Position numbers and translations under genes: made by a program. From Candidatus Spyradenecus faecavium (lineage in GTDB: Bacteria; Verrucomicrobiota; Kiritimatiellia; RFP12; DVOR01): DNA of 7,283 nt. Positions 1-6,029 of the stretch are shown here, piece after piece. Every line of letters starts with the position of its first letter. The stretch's first letter is position 1. The DNA lies in NCBI GenBank assembly GCA_018713405.1, contig DVOR01000028.1, positions 1 through 7,283 on the forward strand, written 5' to 3'. Below the pieces are notes generated by a model. The model was not told where the DNA came from. It saw only the letters and a list, made by a program, of their open reading frames with translations, and searched no databases.

Positions 1-1000
1 AGAGAGACCCGCGCCCGAGGTATATGTTGTGGGTTGTCCGAAATCGGAAAGAGTAGGAGAGGGCGACGCCGCCGTAGGCGACGAAGTCGTCGTCGCCGAC
101 GACGTTGCGGGCGTCGGAGTCGAGCTGGTAGTGGCAGCCGACGTAGGGGGCGATGGTGAAGCCTTCGATGGGGGAGTAGGCGAGCTCGAGGGAGGCGAAG
201 CCGTCGCGGAACATGAAGGAATCGCGCTCGCCGAAGTCGGCCTCGTTGCGGTCACGGTTGGCGATGCCCAGGCCGAGGGTAGGGGTGAGGGTCAGCATGC
301 CCTCCTCCAGGCCGAGGCAGTCGGCGCCGAGGTCGAAGTCGTGGGCCACGGAGAAGGTGGCGTAGATGCCGCCCTTGCCGGTTTCCTCATCCTCGGGGCC
401 TTGGCGGACGAGCTGGTATTCGAGGGTGAAGGCGGGCTGGAGCCAGAGGTCGGGGAGGCCGATCTCGAGGTTGAGCCACTGGGTGTCGGGGTTGGACCAG
501 TCGTTCCAGGGCTTGTTGCAGGAGCGGGGGTGGTACTCGTAGGTGTAGTTGATGGCGGTGTCGAGGGTGGAGCCGAGGAGGTCGGTGGTGTCCCAGTTGC
601 GGGAGAGGGTGATGCCGGGGGTGAGCTCCTGGTATTTCCAGCGGCGGTCGGCGTAGCCGCCGTCCTTGGCGCCGTAGTTGGTGGTGTCGAAGATGGCGTC
701 GACGGAGAGGGTGAGGGTGAACCACTCGTCGTTGGCGATGGAGAGCTCGACGGAGGGGGTGACGATGGCGTGGGGGTTGTCGATCAGGCCGTAGGTGAGC
801 TGCTTGGAGGTGAAGTCCAGCGTGGCCCCGCCGCCGATGGTCCAGCCGTTGTCGCCTTCGGCGTGCACGCCGAAGGCGGCAAAGGCTGAGAGAACAGAGA
901 ACAGAGAACAGAGCGTGCAGCGGCGAAGCCGCAAACCTTCAACGGCTACGGAGCGCCCGGCAAGCGGGCGACGGATGGACTTGTGGGAGGGAAGATTCAT
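1..1000 (-). CDS. Secreted beta-strand-rich protein, probable outer-membrane beta-barrel (3' end outside window)
   Basis: The reading frame is open from ATG at 1000 to the left edge, 333 codons with no stop, so it is partial. An AAGGAG at 1008-1013 lies 7 nt before the ATG and fixes the start. Residues 1-29 form a long basic n-region, 29-45 a hydrophobic core, and VHA at 45-47 a plausible signal-peptidase site. The mature part has repeated alternating polar/hydrophobic strands rich in Tyr, Trp, Phe, Asp and Thr (for example around 54-70, 94-110, 129-154, 177-198, 209-224, 267-295 and 306-318). This is the pattern of an outer-membrane barrel; no family was recognised. ALSYSF at 313-318 looks like a C-terminal barrel signal ending in Phe, yet the frame continues. 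The hydrophobic core is encoded by a heptamer tandem repeat (890-913). The gene follows feoB in the same direction, so it may be an iron-linked outer-membrane protein; that role is inferred from position only. Confidence 0.75.
   Translation of the reverse strand, partial: MNLPSHKSIRRPLAGRSVAVEGLRLRRCTLCSLFSVLSAFAAFGVHAEGDNGWTIGGGATLDFTSKQLTYGLIDNPHAIVTPSVELSIANDEWFTLTLSVDAIFDTTNYGAKDGGYADRRWKYQELTPGITLSRNWDTTDLLGSTLDTAINYTYEYHPRSCNKPWNDWSNPDTQWLNLEIGLPDLWLQPAFTLEYQLVRQGPEDEETGKGGIYATFSVAHDFDLGADCLGLEEGMLTLTPTLGLGIANRDRNEADFGERDSFMFRDGFASLELAYSPIEGFTIAPYVGCHYQLDSDARNVVGDDDFVAYGGVALSYSFRFRTTHNIYLGRGSL
890..913. repeat. Heptamer tandem repeat inside the signal-peptide coding region
   Basis: Three perfect copies of GAGAACA (plus strand) at 890-896, 897-903 and 904-910 are followed by a partial GAG. 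On the coding minus strand this is TGTTCTC, translated as residues 30-37, LCSLFSVL, the hydrophobic core of the signal peptide. Seven is not a multiple of three, so gain or loss of one unit shifts the downstream frame. Confidence 0.9.
921..972. repeat. Two small hairpins next to the coding heptamer array
   Basis: On the plus strand GCGGC-GAA-GCCGC lies just right of the array (about 920-932). A second stem, GCCCG/CGGGC with a GCAAG loop (about 955-969), is followed by GACGGA. Both lie within the 5' coding part of the beta-barrel gene. The second resembles the GGGCGAC-tailed hairpins at 1095, 5939 and 6989. Confidence 0.55.
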
Positions 1001-1043
1001 AGGGGGACTCCTTGTGGATGACTGGGGATTGACGGGGGATTGG

Positions 1044-1057
1044 TTAGCGCTTGCTAA
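1044..1057. promoter_or_regulatory. Inverted repeat TTAGC-N4-GCTAA, candidate operator
   Basis: Perfect 5-bp arms surround a 4-bp centre (GCTT), 44 bp before the start codon of the beta-barrel gene. Two imperfect relatives with the same spacing lie in the feoA promoter (3693-3706 and 3727-3740). The shape suits a dimeric repressor; the regulator is not identifiable. No convincing -10/-35 pair was found in 1014-1112, so the gene may depend on readthrough from feoAB or on a non-standard promoter. Confidence 0.4.
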
Positions 1058-1094
1058 GTGGGGTTGGCGAAAAAAGGGTCAGGGGGTGGGTTGT

Positions 1095-1109
1095 CGCCCC
1101 GCAGGGGCG
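1095..1109. repeat. GC-rich hairpin CGCCCC-N3-GGGGCG after feoB
   Basis: A perfect 6-bp stem with a 3-nt loop lies between the feoB stop and the beta-barrel gene. Read on the minus strand it is CGCCCCTGCGGGGCGAC, identical over 17 bases to the plus-strand sequence at 6989-7005. No T-tract follows directly on the minus strand (the nearest T-run is about 20 nt on, at 1070-1075), so it is a weak terminator candidate at best. It abuts the heptamer array at 1113. Confidence 0.7.
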
Positions 1110-1112
1110 TTC

Positions 1113-1141
1113 TGTTCTCTGTTCTCTGTTCTCTGTTCTCT
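1113..1141. repeat. Heptamer tandem repeat (TGTTCTC x4), intergenic
   Basis: Four perfect copies of TGTTCTC lie at 1113-1119, 1120-1126, 1127-1133 and 1134-1140, starting 14 bp past the feoB stop. It is the inverted counterpart of the array at 890-913. The interval 1117-1141 is the exact reverse complement of 889-913, a 25-bp perfect inverted repeat around a 203-bp core. Confidence 0.92.
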
Positions 1142-1154
1142 ATCCCTGTCGTCC

Positions 1155-3428
1155 TCACTGGACGACAGGAATCTTGTGCTTGCGGCCGTAGGCGGCGAAG
1201 AAGGCCGCGACGCCGGCGAGGAGGGCGCAGGGGGCGATGACCCAGGGGAGGGAGTGGCCCACGGTGACCTGATAGTAGAGGGTGGCGACGCACCAGCCCA
1301 GGAGGGTGAGGTAGCCGAAGAGGATGGAGGAGTAGGCCCAGCCGATCTCGCGCACCACGGTGGCCATGGCGGCCAGGCAGGGGACGTAGAGGAGGACGAA
1401 GAGGAGGTAGGCGAAGGCGCGGTGCTTGTCGTTGTCGAACTTCTGGGCGAGGGTGCGGGCGAGGGTGGCCTCCTGCGCGTCCTCGGGGGATTCCTCGAAC
1501 TCGGCGAAGGAGTCCTCGTAGCCGATGGGGTCGCGGAAGGTGGCGGCCAGGCCGGAGAAGGCGTCGGGGATGGTGGCGCAGGCGTCGGCCAGGCCCTGGG
1601 CGAGGGCGTCCTTGGCGCCGCCCCAGGTGAGGGGCTCTTCTTCCTCTTCCTCGGCGGCCTCCTCGGCGTCGCCGATGGAATAGAGGGTGTTGAGGGAGGA
1701 GACGACCTGCTCCTTGGCGAAGAGGCCGACGATGAGGGCGACGGAGCCCTGCCAGTTGTCGGCCTCGACGCCCATGGGGGCGAAGACGGGGGCGAGGGCG
1801 CGGCCGGAGACCTCGATGACGGAGGCCTTGGGGGCGGGCTCCTCGGCGGTCTTGGCGGCGAAGGGGTTGGGGACGACGATCTTGTCGCAGACGGCGAGGA
1901 CCAGGACCATGAGGGCCATGACCTTGCCGGCGCGGAAGAGGAAGTGGCGGAGGCGCTCCCAGGCCTGCTTGAGGACGGTGGAGACGCGGGGGATGTGGTA
2001 GAGCGGGAGCTCCATCACGAAGGGCGAGGGCTCGCCCACGAAGAGCGTGTGCTTGAGGAGCAGGCCCGTGAGGACGGCCAGGACGATGCCCGAGAGGTAG
2101 ATGGCGAAGACCATCGTGCCGCTGGCGGCGCCGAAGAAGGCCGCGCCGAAGAGCGCGTAGACCGGGAGGCGCGCGCCGCAGCTCATGAAGGGCGTCATGA
2201 AGATGGTGAGCAGGCGGTCGCGGCGGTTGCTCAGGGTGCGCGTGGCCATGATGGCCGGGACGGTGCAGCCGAAGCCCACGAGCATCGGCACGAAGGCGCT
2301 GCCCGGCAGCCCCAAGAGCCGCATGAAGCGGTCCATCACCAGCGCGGCGCGGGCCATGTAGCCGGAGTCCTCCAGGATGGAGAGGCCCAGGAAGATGAAG
2401 AAGACCGGCGGGATGAAGGTGAGGACCGTCTGGACGCCCACGCCCAGGCCGTCGGCCAGGAGGGTGACGAGCCAGGCGGGCGCGCCGCAGAGGGTGAGCA
2501 GGTTGCCCAGGCCCGTCACGAAGAAGGCGTCGCCCAGGCCGTCGAAGAAGTCGATGAAGCAGCCGCCGACCACCTGGGTGAACCAGAAGAGGAGGTACAT
2601 CATCAGGAGGAAGAGCGGGATGCCCAGCCAGCGGTTGAGGGCGATGCGGTCGAGGGCGCGGCCCAGCTCGGTGCGGGCGTGGCCGATTTGGCGGACGACG
2701 CCCTTGGTGAGCTCGGCGATCTTGGCGTAGCGGGCGTCGGCGATGAGGACGTCGGGGGTGGTGCCGAGGGCCTTCTCGACGTCGGCGATGACGGCCTCGG
2801 CGCCGGGGAGGATGCCCTCCAGGCGGTGGATGGCGAGGACCTCGGGCTCGTTCTCGCGGGCCACGCGGCGCACGGCGTAGGCCAGGGACTCGGGCAGGTC
2901 CATGCGCGGGGTGCGCTGGCGCGTGGCCAACGCCTCGAGCACGGCGCGCTCCAGGGCGACGCGCGCGGCGCGGCGCTTCACGTCGCCCGTCACCACGGGC
3001 ACGCCCAGGCGGCGCGACAGCTCGGGGAGGTCGACCTCGAAGCCCTGGCGGCGGAGGACGTCGGTCATCGTGAGGACGACGACCATCGGCTTGCCCAGCT
3101 CCATCAGCGCGAGGGTGAGGTAGAGGTTGCGCTCCAGGTTCACCGCGTCGACGACGTTGATGATGAGGTCGGCCTCGCCGCCGCGGGCGTAGTCCGAGGC
3201 CACGCGCTCATCCTGCGAGACGGCGTGCAGCGAGTACATGCCCGGCAGGTCCACCAGGATGAGCTTCTCGCCGCCGGGGAGGGCGATCTCGCCCAGGAGC
3301 TTCTCGACGGTGACGCCCGGCCAGTTGCCGGTCACCTGGTGCATGCCGGTCCAGGCGTTGAAGAAGGTCGACTTGCCGGTGTTGGGGTCGCCGGCCAGCG
3401 CGGCGGTGATGGTGCGCATCTCGCTCAT
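1155..3428 (-). CDS. feoB: Ferrous iron transport protein B (Fe(II) transporter with N-terminal G domain)
   Basis: This is a 757-aa inner-membrane ferrous iron permease of normal family length. The N-terminal GTPase-like domain shows G1 GDPNTGKST (13-21), G2 in GNWPGVTVE (34-42) and G3 DLPG (60-63). The G4 position reads TMTD (120-123) where the family usually has NMxD, so the Asn that recognises guanine is replaced by Thr. The membrane core carries both Gate motifs: GFGCTVPAIMATR (385-397, Cys388) and MSCGARLPVY (415-424, Cys417). The later family blocks GLFAKEQVV (568-576) and YVPCLAAMATVVREIG (681-696) are also present. A Glu-rich stretch lies in the C-terminal third (589-599). The start ATG overlaps the feoA stop (ATGA), which indicates translational coupling. 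The call is firm; the nucleotide preference is uncertain because of the altered G4. Confidence 0.97.
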   Translation of the reverse strand: MSEMRTITAALAGDPNTGKSTFFNAWTGMHQVTGNWPGVTVEKLLGEIALPGGEKLILVDLPGMYSLHAVSQDERVASDYARGGEADLIINVVDAVNLERNLYLTLALMELGKPMVVVLTMTDVLRRQGFEVDLPELSRRLGVPVVTGDVKRRAARVALERAVLEALATRQRTPRMDLPESLAYAVRRVARENEPEVLAIHRLEGILPGAEAVIADVEKALGTTPDVLIADARYAKIAELTKGVVRQIGHARTELGRALDRIALNRWLGIPLFLLMMYLLFWFTQVVGGCFIDFFDGLGDAFFVTGLGNLLTLCGAPAWLVTLLADGLGVGVQTVLTFIPPVFFIFLGLSILEDSGYMARAALVMDRFMRLLGLPGSAFVPMLVGFGCTVPAIMATRTLSNRRDRLLTIFMTPFMSCGARLPVYALFGAAFFGAASGTMVFAIYLSGIVLAVLTGLLLKHTLFVGEPSPFVMELPLYHIPRVSTVLKQAWERLRHFLFRAGKVMALMVLVLAVCDKIVVPNPFAAKTAEEPAPKASVIEVSGRALAPVFAPMGVEADNWQGSVALIVGLFAKEQVVSSLNTLYSIGDAEEAAEEEEEEPLTWGGAKDALAQGLADACATIPDAFSGLAATFRDPIGYEDSFAEFEESPEDAQEATLARTLAQKFDNDKHRAFAYLLFVLLYVPCLAAMATVVREIGWAYSSILFGYLTLLGWCVATLYYQVTVGHSLPWVIAPCALLAGVAAFFAAYGRKHKIPVVQ

Positions 3429-3658
3429 TGGGCCGCCTCCTTCAGCTTCAGGATGGTGGCCTCGTCCTTGCGCAGGGAGAGCTCGAAGCCGCGGACGCGC
3501 AGGCGCAGGGGGTCGCCCATCGGCGCCACACCGATGAGCTCGATGATGGCCCCGCGGGTCAGCCCCAGGGCCAGCAGTTTCGCGCGGTAACCCGCGGCGG
3601 TCTCTTCGTATCCCACGATCTCGGCCTTGTCGCCGACCTTCATGTCCGTGATGCCCAT
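3425..3658 (-). CDS. feoA: Ferrous iron transport protein A (SH3-like FeoB partner)
   Basis: This is a 77-aa cytosolic protein of typical FeoA length and pattern. An N-terminal beta-rich start with KVGDKAEIVGY leads to the family's central LLALGLTRGAIIELIGVAPMG and the closing strand DPLRLRVRGFELSLRKDEA, an SH3-like fold. FeoA proteins bind and modulate FeoB. The start at 3658 is supported by AAAGGAG (3665-3671) 6 nt upstream. The stop codon overlaps the feoB start by four bases. It is first in the minus-strand operon, behind the promoter at 3690-3718. Confidence 0.96.
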   Translation of the reverse strand: MGITDMKVGDKAEIVGYEETAAGYRAKLLALGLTRGAIIELIGVAPMGDPLRLRVRGFELSLRKDEATILKLKEAAQ

Positions 3659-3689
3659 GTTAGGCTCCTTTCACATCTGAACGGCACAT

Positions 3690-3718
3690 AAGATAGCACG
3701 GGCTAAGGTGTCCGTCAA
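3690..3718 (-). promoter_or_regulatory. Sigma-70-type promoter of feoAB
   Basis: On the minus strand TTGACG (3713-3718) and TATCTT (3690-3695) are separated by 17 bp. TGC precedes the -10 box, giving an extended -10. Transcription would start near 3683, leaving a leader of about 25 nt before feoA. No classic Fur box was seen. Inverted repeats at 3693-3706 and 3727-3740 overlap or flank the promoter. Confidence 0.75.
3693..3706. promoter_or_regulatory. Imperfect inverted repeat ATAGC-N4-GCTAA in feoA promoter
   Basis: TAGC/GCTA arms around a 4-bp centre overlap the -10 box and the spacer of the feoA promoter. A repressor bound here would block RNA polymerase. The spacing matches the perfect repeat at 1044-1057 ahead of the beta-barrel gene. 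The function is inferred. Confidence 0.35.
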
Positions 3719-3722
3719 GCAG

Positions 3723-3744
3723 TTTCTTCGCGCTGGCTAAGAAA
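3723..3744. promoter_or_regulatory. 22-bp near-palindrome upstream of feoA -35
   Basis: Outer arms TTTCTT (3723-3728) and AAGAAA (3739-3744) enclose GC/GC inner pairs, so 8 of 9 positions are symmetric around a GCTG centre. It contains TTCGC-N4-GCTAA (3727-3740), close to the TTAGC-N4-GCTAA form. It lies just upstream of the feoA -35 box and about 40 bp upstream of the divergent -10 at 3785, so it could serve either promoter. Confidence 0.4.
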
Positions 3745-3781
3745 GGCCCGCAGCCCTGCCGCGCACGCGCCCGCCGGGATG

Positions 3782-3790
3782 TGGTATAAT
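3782..3790 (+). promoter_or_regulatory. Extended -10 promoter (TGGTATAAT) of the 156-aa protein gene
   Basis: A perfect TATAAT at 3785-3790 is preceded by TGG, making an extended -10. No good -35 lies 17 bp upstream. Transcription would begin near 3797, downstream of the ATG at 3789, which rules that ATG out as the start codon. The promoter is divergent from that of feoAB. Confidence 0.75.
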
Positions 3791-3824
3791 GGCAGGCATC
3801 AATCCCCTTATTGGAGACAGAGCG

Positions 3825-4295
3825 ATGACGTTGAGCAAGCTGGCGCTGACCGTGACCGAGGATGACATCAACCGTGGCCTGGAGGCCGCGCTGGAGAAGG
3901 TGTCCGAGGGCCCCCAGGGCGAAGGCCTGAAGAAGATCAAGAACCCCCGCGTGGAGCTGAAGAAGGGCCTCGTCGTCTTCAAGTGCCGCGCCTCCATGGG
4001 CATCATGCCCGTCCCGGTCGAGGCCCAGGTGCGCCTGGAGCCCGCGCAAGGCGGCGCCGCCCTCAACGTCACCCTCGAGAAGCTCTCCATGGCCATGATG
4101 GCCGGCAACATGATCGCCGGCCAGGTCATGGCCCAGCTCGCCACCGCCGTCGCCGGCAAGCCCGGCCTCTCCGTGAGCGGCACCACCCTCACCGTCGAGG
4201 TCAACGCCCTCGCCCAGATGCGCGGCATCAAGCTCGGCGGCGCCCTCCGCACCCTCGAGGTCAACAACCGCGAGCTCGTCCTCGACTTCGAGTGA
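3825..4295 (+). CDS. Conserved-looking small cytosolic protein of unknown function
   Basis: This is a 156-aa protein whose family I do not recognise. The start ATG at 3825 has GGAGA at 3813-3817, 7 nt upstream; an earlier in-frame ATG at 3789 sits upstream of the expected transcription start. There is no signal peptide. The N-terminus contains a short helix-like segment (TVTEDDINRGLEAALEKVSE). Alternating beta-type strands follow (PRVELKKGLVVFKCRA, VPVEAQVRLEP, AALNVTLEKLSM). Then come a Met/Ala-rich amphipathic helix (MAMMAGNMIAGQVMAQLATAV by eye, residues about 89-109) and C-terminal strands ending RELVLDFE. This order loosely recalls small lipid-binding TULIP/DUF2140- or DUF2993-like domains, a weak guess. 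Codon use matches asd, and the asd promoter follows within the short gap, so it may be transcribed alone or into asd. Confidence 0.8.
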   Translation: MTLSKLALTVTEDDINRGLEAALEKVSEGPQGEGLKKIKNPRVELKKGLVVFKCRASMGIMPVPVEAQVRLEPAQGGAALNVTLEKLSMAMMAGNMIAGQVMAQLATAVAGKPGLSVSGTTLTVEVNALAQMRGIKLGGALRTLEVNNRELVLDFE

Positions 4296-4298
4296 TTG

Positions 4299-4307
4299 TG
4301 CTATCAT
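4299..4307 (+). promoter_or_regulatory. Extended -10 (TGCTATCAT) ahead of asd
   Basis: TATCAT at 4302-4307 is preceded by TGC, in the 42-bp gap before asd. No -35 match is obvious. The 10-mer GTGCTATCAT resembles the other -10 regions in this window, which raises confidence. Transcription would start near 4314, between the upstream gene's stop and the asd Shine-Dalgarno. Confidence 0.5.
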
Positions 4308-4337
4308 AACCGCCGTTTTGGCAGACAGGAGTCTCAC

Positions 4338-5366
4338 ATGAAGCAATACAAAGTCGGTTTGGTCGGCATCGGCGCCGTCGGCACCGAGATGATCAAGGTC
4401 CTGCGTCAGCGCAACTTCCCCGCCTCCGAGATCCGCGTCCTCGCCACGCGCGACCGCGACGAGGAGATCGCCGGCGAGACCTTCCACGTGCGCGCCACCA
4501 CCCCCGAGGCCTTCGAGGGCCTGGACATCGTCCTCTTCGCCGGCACCGAGGGCGCCAAGGGCGCCAGCAAGATGTGGGGCAAGGTCGCCACCGACGCCGG
4601 CGCCATCGTCATCGACAACGGCGACGACTTCCGCATGGACCCCACCGTCCCCCTCGTCATCCCCGAGATCAACGCCGACGACCTCGAGCGCATGGTCCGC
4701 GCCGGCGCCCGCTTCATCGCCAACCCCAACTGCTCCACCATCATCACCCTCATGGGCGTGGCCGCGCTCCACCGCGTCAACCCCCTTCGCCACATGACCG
4801 CCGTCACCTTCCAGAGCGTCTCCGGCGCCGGCCGCGCCGCCATCGACGAGCTGGAGCTGCAGACCCGCCAGCTCGCCGCCGGCGAGCCCGTCGCCCCCAA
4901 GGCCTTCGCCCACCAGATCGCCGCCAACGTCCTCCCCCAGATCGGCGGCGCCAAGCCCGAGATGCCCGGCTTCACCACCGAAGAGGCCAAGCTCACCTTC
5001 GAGAGCCGCAAGATCCTCGGCGCCCCCGGCCTCCGCATCGCCTGCACCTGCGTCCGCGTCCCCGTCTTCTACGCCCACAGCATCGCCGTCCACGTCGAGT
5101 TCGAGCGCCCCTTCACCGTCGAGGAAGCCCGCGACGTCCTCGCCAAGGCCCCCGGCGTCAAGCTCGTCGACGACCTCCCCAACGCCGTCTACCCCATGCC
5201 CAAGGACTTCGGCGGCCAGGACGACGTCGGCGTCGGCCGCGTCCGCATCGACCCCTCCGTCGAGAACGGCCTCGCCCTCTGGTGCTGCGGCGACAACATC
5301 CGCAAAGGCGCCGCCCTCAACGCCGTCCAGATCGCCGAGACCCTCATCGCCCGCGGCCTCATCTGA
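4338..5366 (+). CDS. asd: Aspartate-semialdehyde dehydrogenase
   Basis: This 342-aa cytosolic enzyme reduces aspartyl phosphate to aspartate semialdehyde with NADPH, the branch point to lysine/diaminopimelate, threonine and methionine. The N-terminal Rossmann motif is VGIGAVGTEM (9-18). The active-site block is NPNCSTI (129-135) with catalytic Cys132. FQSVSGAGRAAIDEL (158-172) follows, and the substrate/catalytic segment RVPVFYAHS (240-248) has Arg240 and His247. The C-terminal signature VGRVRIDPSVENGLALWCC (299-317) leads into GDNIRKGAALNAVQIAE. The length is normal. AGGAG at 4327-4331 lies 6 nt before the ATG; an in-frame ATG at 4296 has no such site. Unusual points are NGDDFRM (94-100) where the family commonly has a Ser/Ala-containing SAFRM, and AHS where GHS is usual. 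It is followed after 11 bp by the SEC-C gene. Confidence 0.95.
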   Translation: MKQYKVGLVGIGAVGTEMIKVLRQRNFPASEIRVLATRDRDEEIAGETFHVRATTPEAFEGLDIVLFAGTEGAKGASKMWGKVATDAGAIVIDNGDDFRMDPTVPLVIPEINADDLERMVRAGARFIANPNCSTIITLMGVAALHRVNPLRHMTAVTFQSVSGAGRAAIDELELQTRQLAAGEPVAPKAFAHQIAANVLPQIGGAKPEMPGFTTEEAKLTFESRKILGAPGLRIACTCVRVPVFYAHSIAVHVEFERPFTVEEARDVLAKAPGVKLVDDLPNAVYPMPKDFGGQDDVGVGRVRIDPSVENGLALWCCGDNIRKGAALNAVQIAETLIARGLI

Positions 5367-5377
5367 GGAGCACCCCC

Positions 5378-5899
<522 letters not shown>

Positions 5900-5903
5900 G
5901 CGG

Positions 5904-5935
5904 GAAGCTTGGAAGCTTGGAAGCCTGGAGGCTTG
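5904..5935. repeat. 8-bp tandem repeat (GAAGCTTG x4)
   Basis: Two perfect copies of GAAGCTTG (5904-5911, 5912-5919) are followed by GAAGCCTG and GAGGCTTG, each with one change. The array starts 5 bp after the ychJ stop codon. It runs directly into a nested hairpin (5927-5964). Confidence 0.85.
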
Positions 5936-5964
5936 GCGCGCCCGAAGGGCGACAAAGAGCCTCC
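5927..5964. repeat. Nested hairpin with GGGCGAC tail
   Basis: The outer arms are GGAGGCT (5927-5933) and AGCCTCC (5958-5964). The inner hairpin is CGCCC-GAA-GGGCG (5939-5951), followed by ACAAA. The inner hairpin and its tail match the form of those at 1095-1109 and 6989-7003. It lies immediately after a tandem repeat, as those do. Confidence 0.65.
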
Positions 5965-5972
5965 GCCCCAAG

Positions 5973-6004
5973 AAAGGGACCGCCCCCGGCGGTCCCTTTT
6001 CTTT
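5973..6004 (+). terminator. Intrinsic terminator of asd-ychJ
   Basis: A 12-bp perfect stem AAAGGGACCGCC/GGCGGTCCCTTT with a CCC loop is followed by TCTTT in a T-rich tract. The A-run on the left arm means it could also work on the other strand. Confidence 0.9.
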
Positions 6005-6029
6005 GCCCCCGCGCAGGAAGGGGAAACGG

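Noticed and set aside
29..889. 286-codon plus-strand frame
   Set aside because: It is antisense to the beta-barrel gene, with a repetitive Gly/Val/Glu composition that is an artefact of codon bias.
1095..1109. Strong terminator for feoAB
   Set aside because: The stem is only 6 bp and is not followed by a T-tract on the minus strand. The nearest T-run is about 20 nt on.
795..3590. 931-codon open frame on the plus strand across feoAB
   Set aside because: It is antisense to feoB and feoA. The strong C/G third-position bias removes stops from the opposite strand. Its translation is low-complexity Gly/Glu/Asp/Ala with no domain.
3660..3760. Fur box in the feoA promoter
   Set aside because: No GATAATGATAATCATTATC-like 19-mer was found; the visible palindromes have a different sequence.
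3789..3824. Upstream in-frame ATG for the 156-aa protein
   Set aside because: It overlaps the TATAAT box and lies upstream of the expected transcription start. ATG 3825 has a well-placed GGAGA.
4296..4337. Upstream in-frame ATG for asd
   Set aside because: It overlaps the putative -10 region and has no ribosome site. ATG 4338 has AGGAG 6 nt upstream, and the Rossmann motif begins right after it.
3660..5093. 477-codon minus-strand frame
   Set aside because: It is antisense to asd and the 156-aa gene, with the same low-complexity composition and no ribosome site. It would also cross the feoA promoter.
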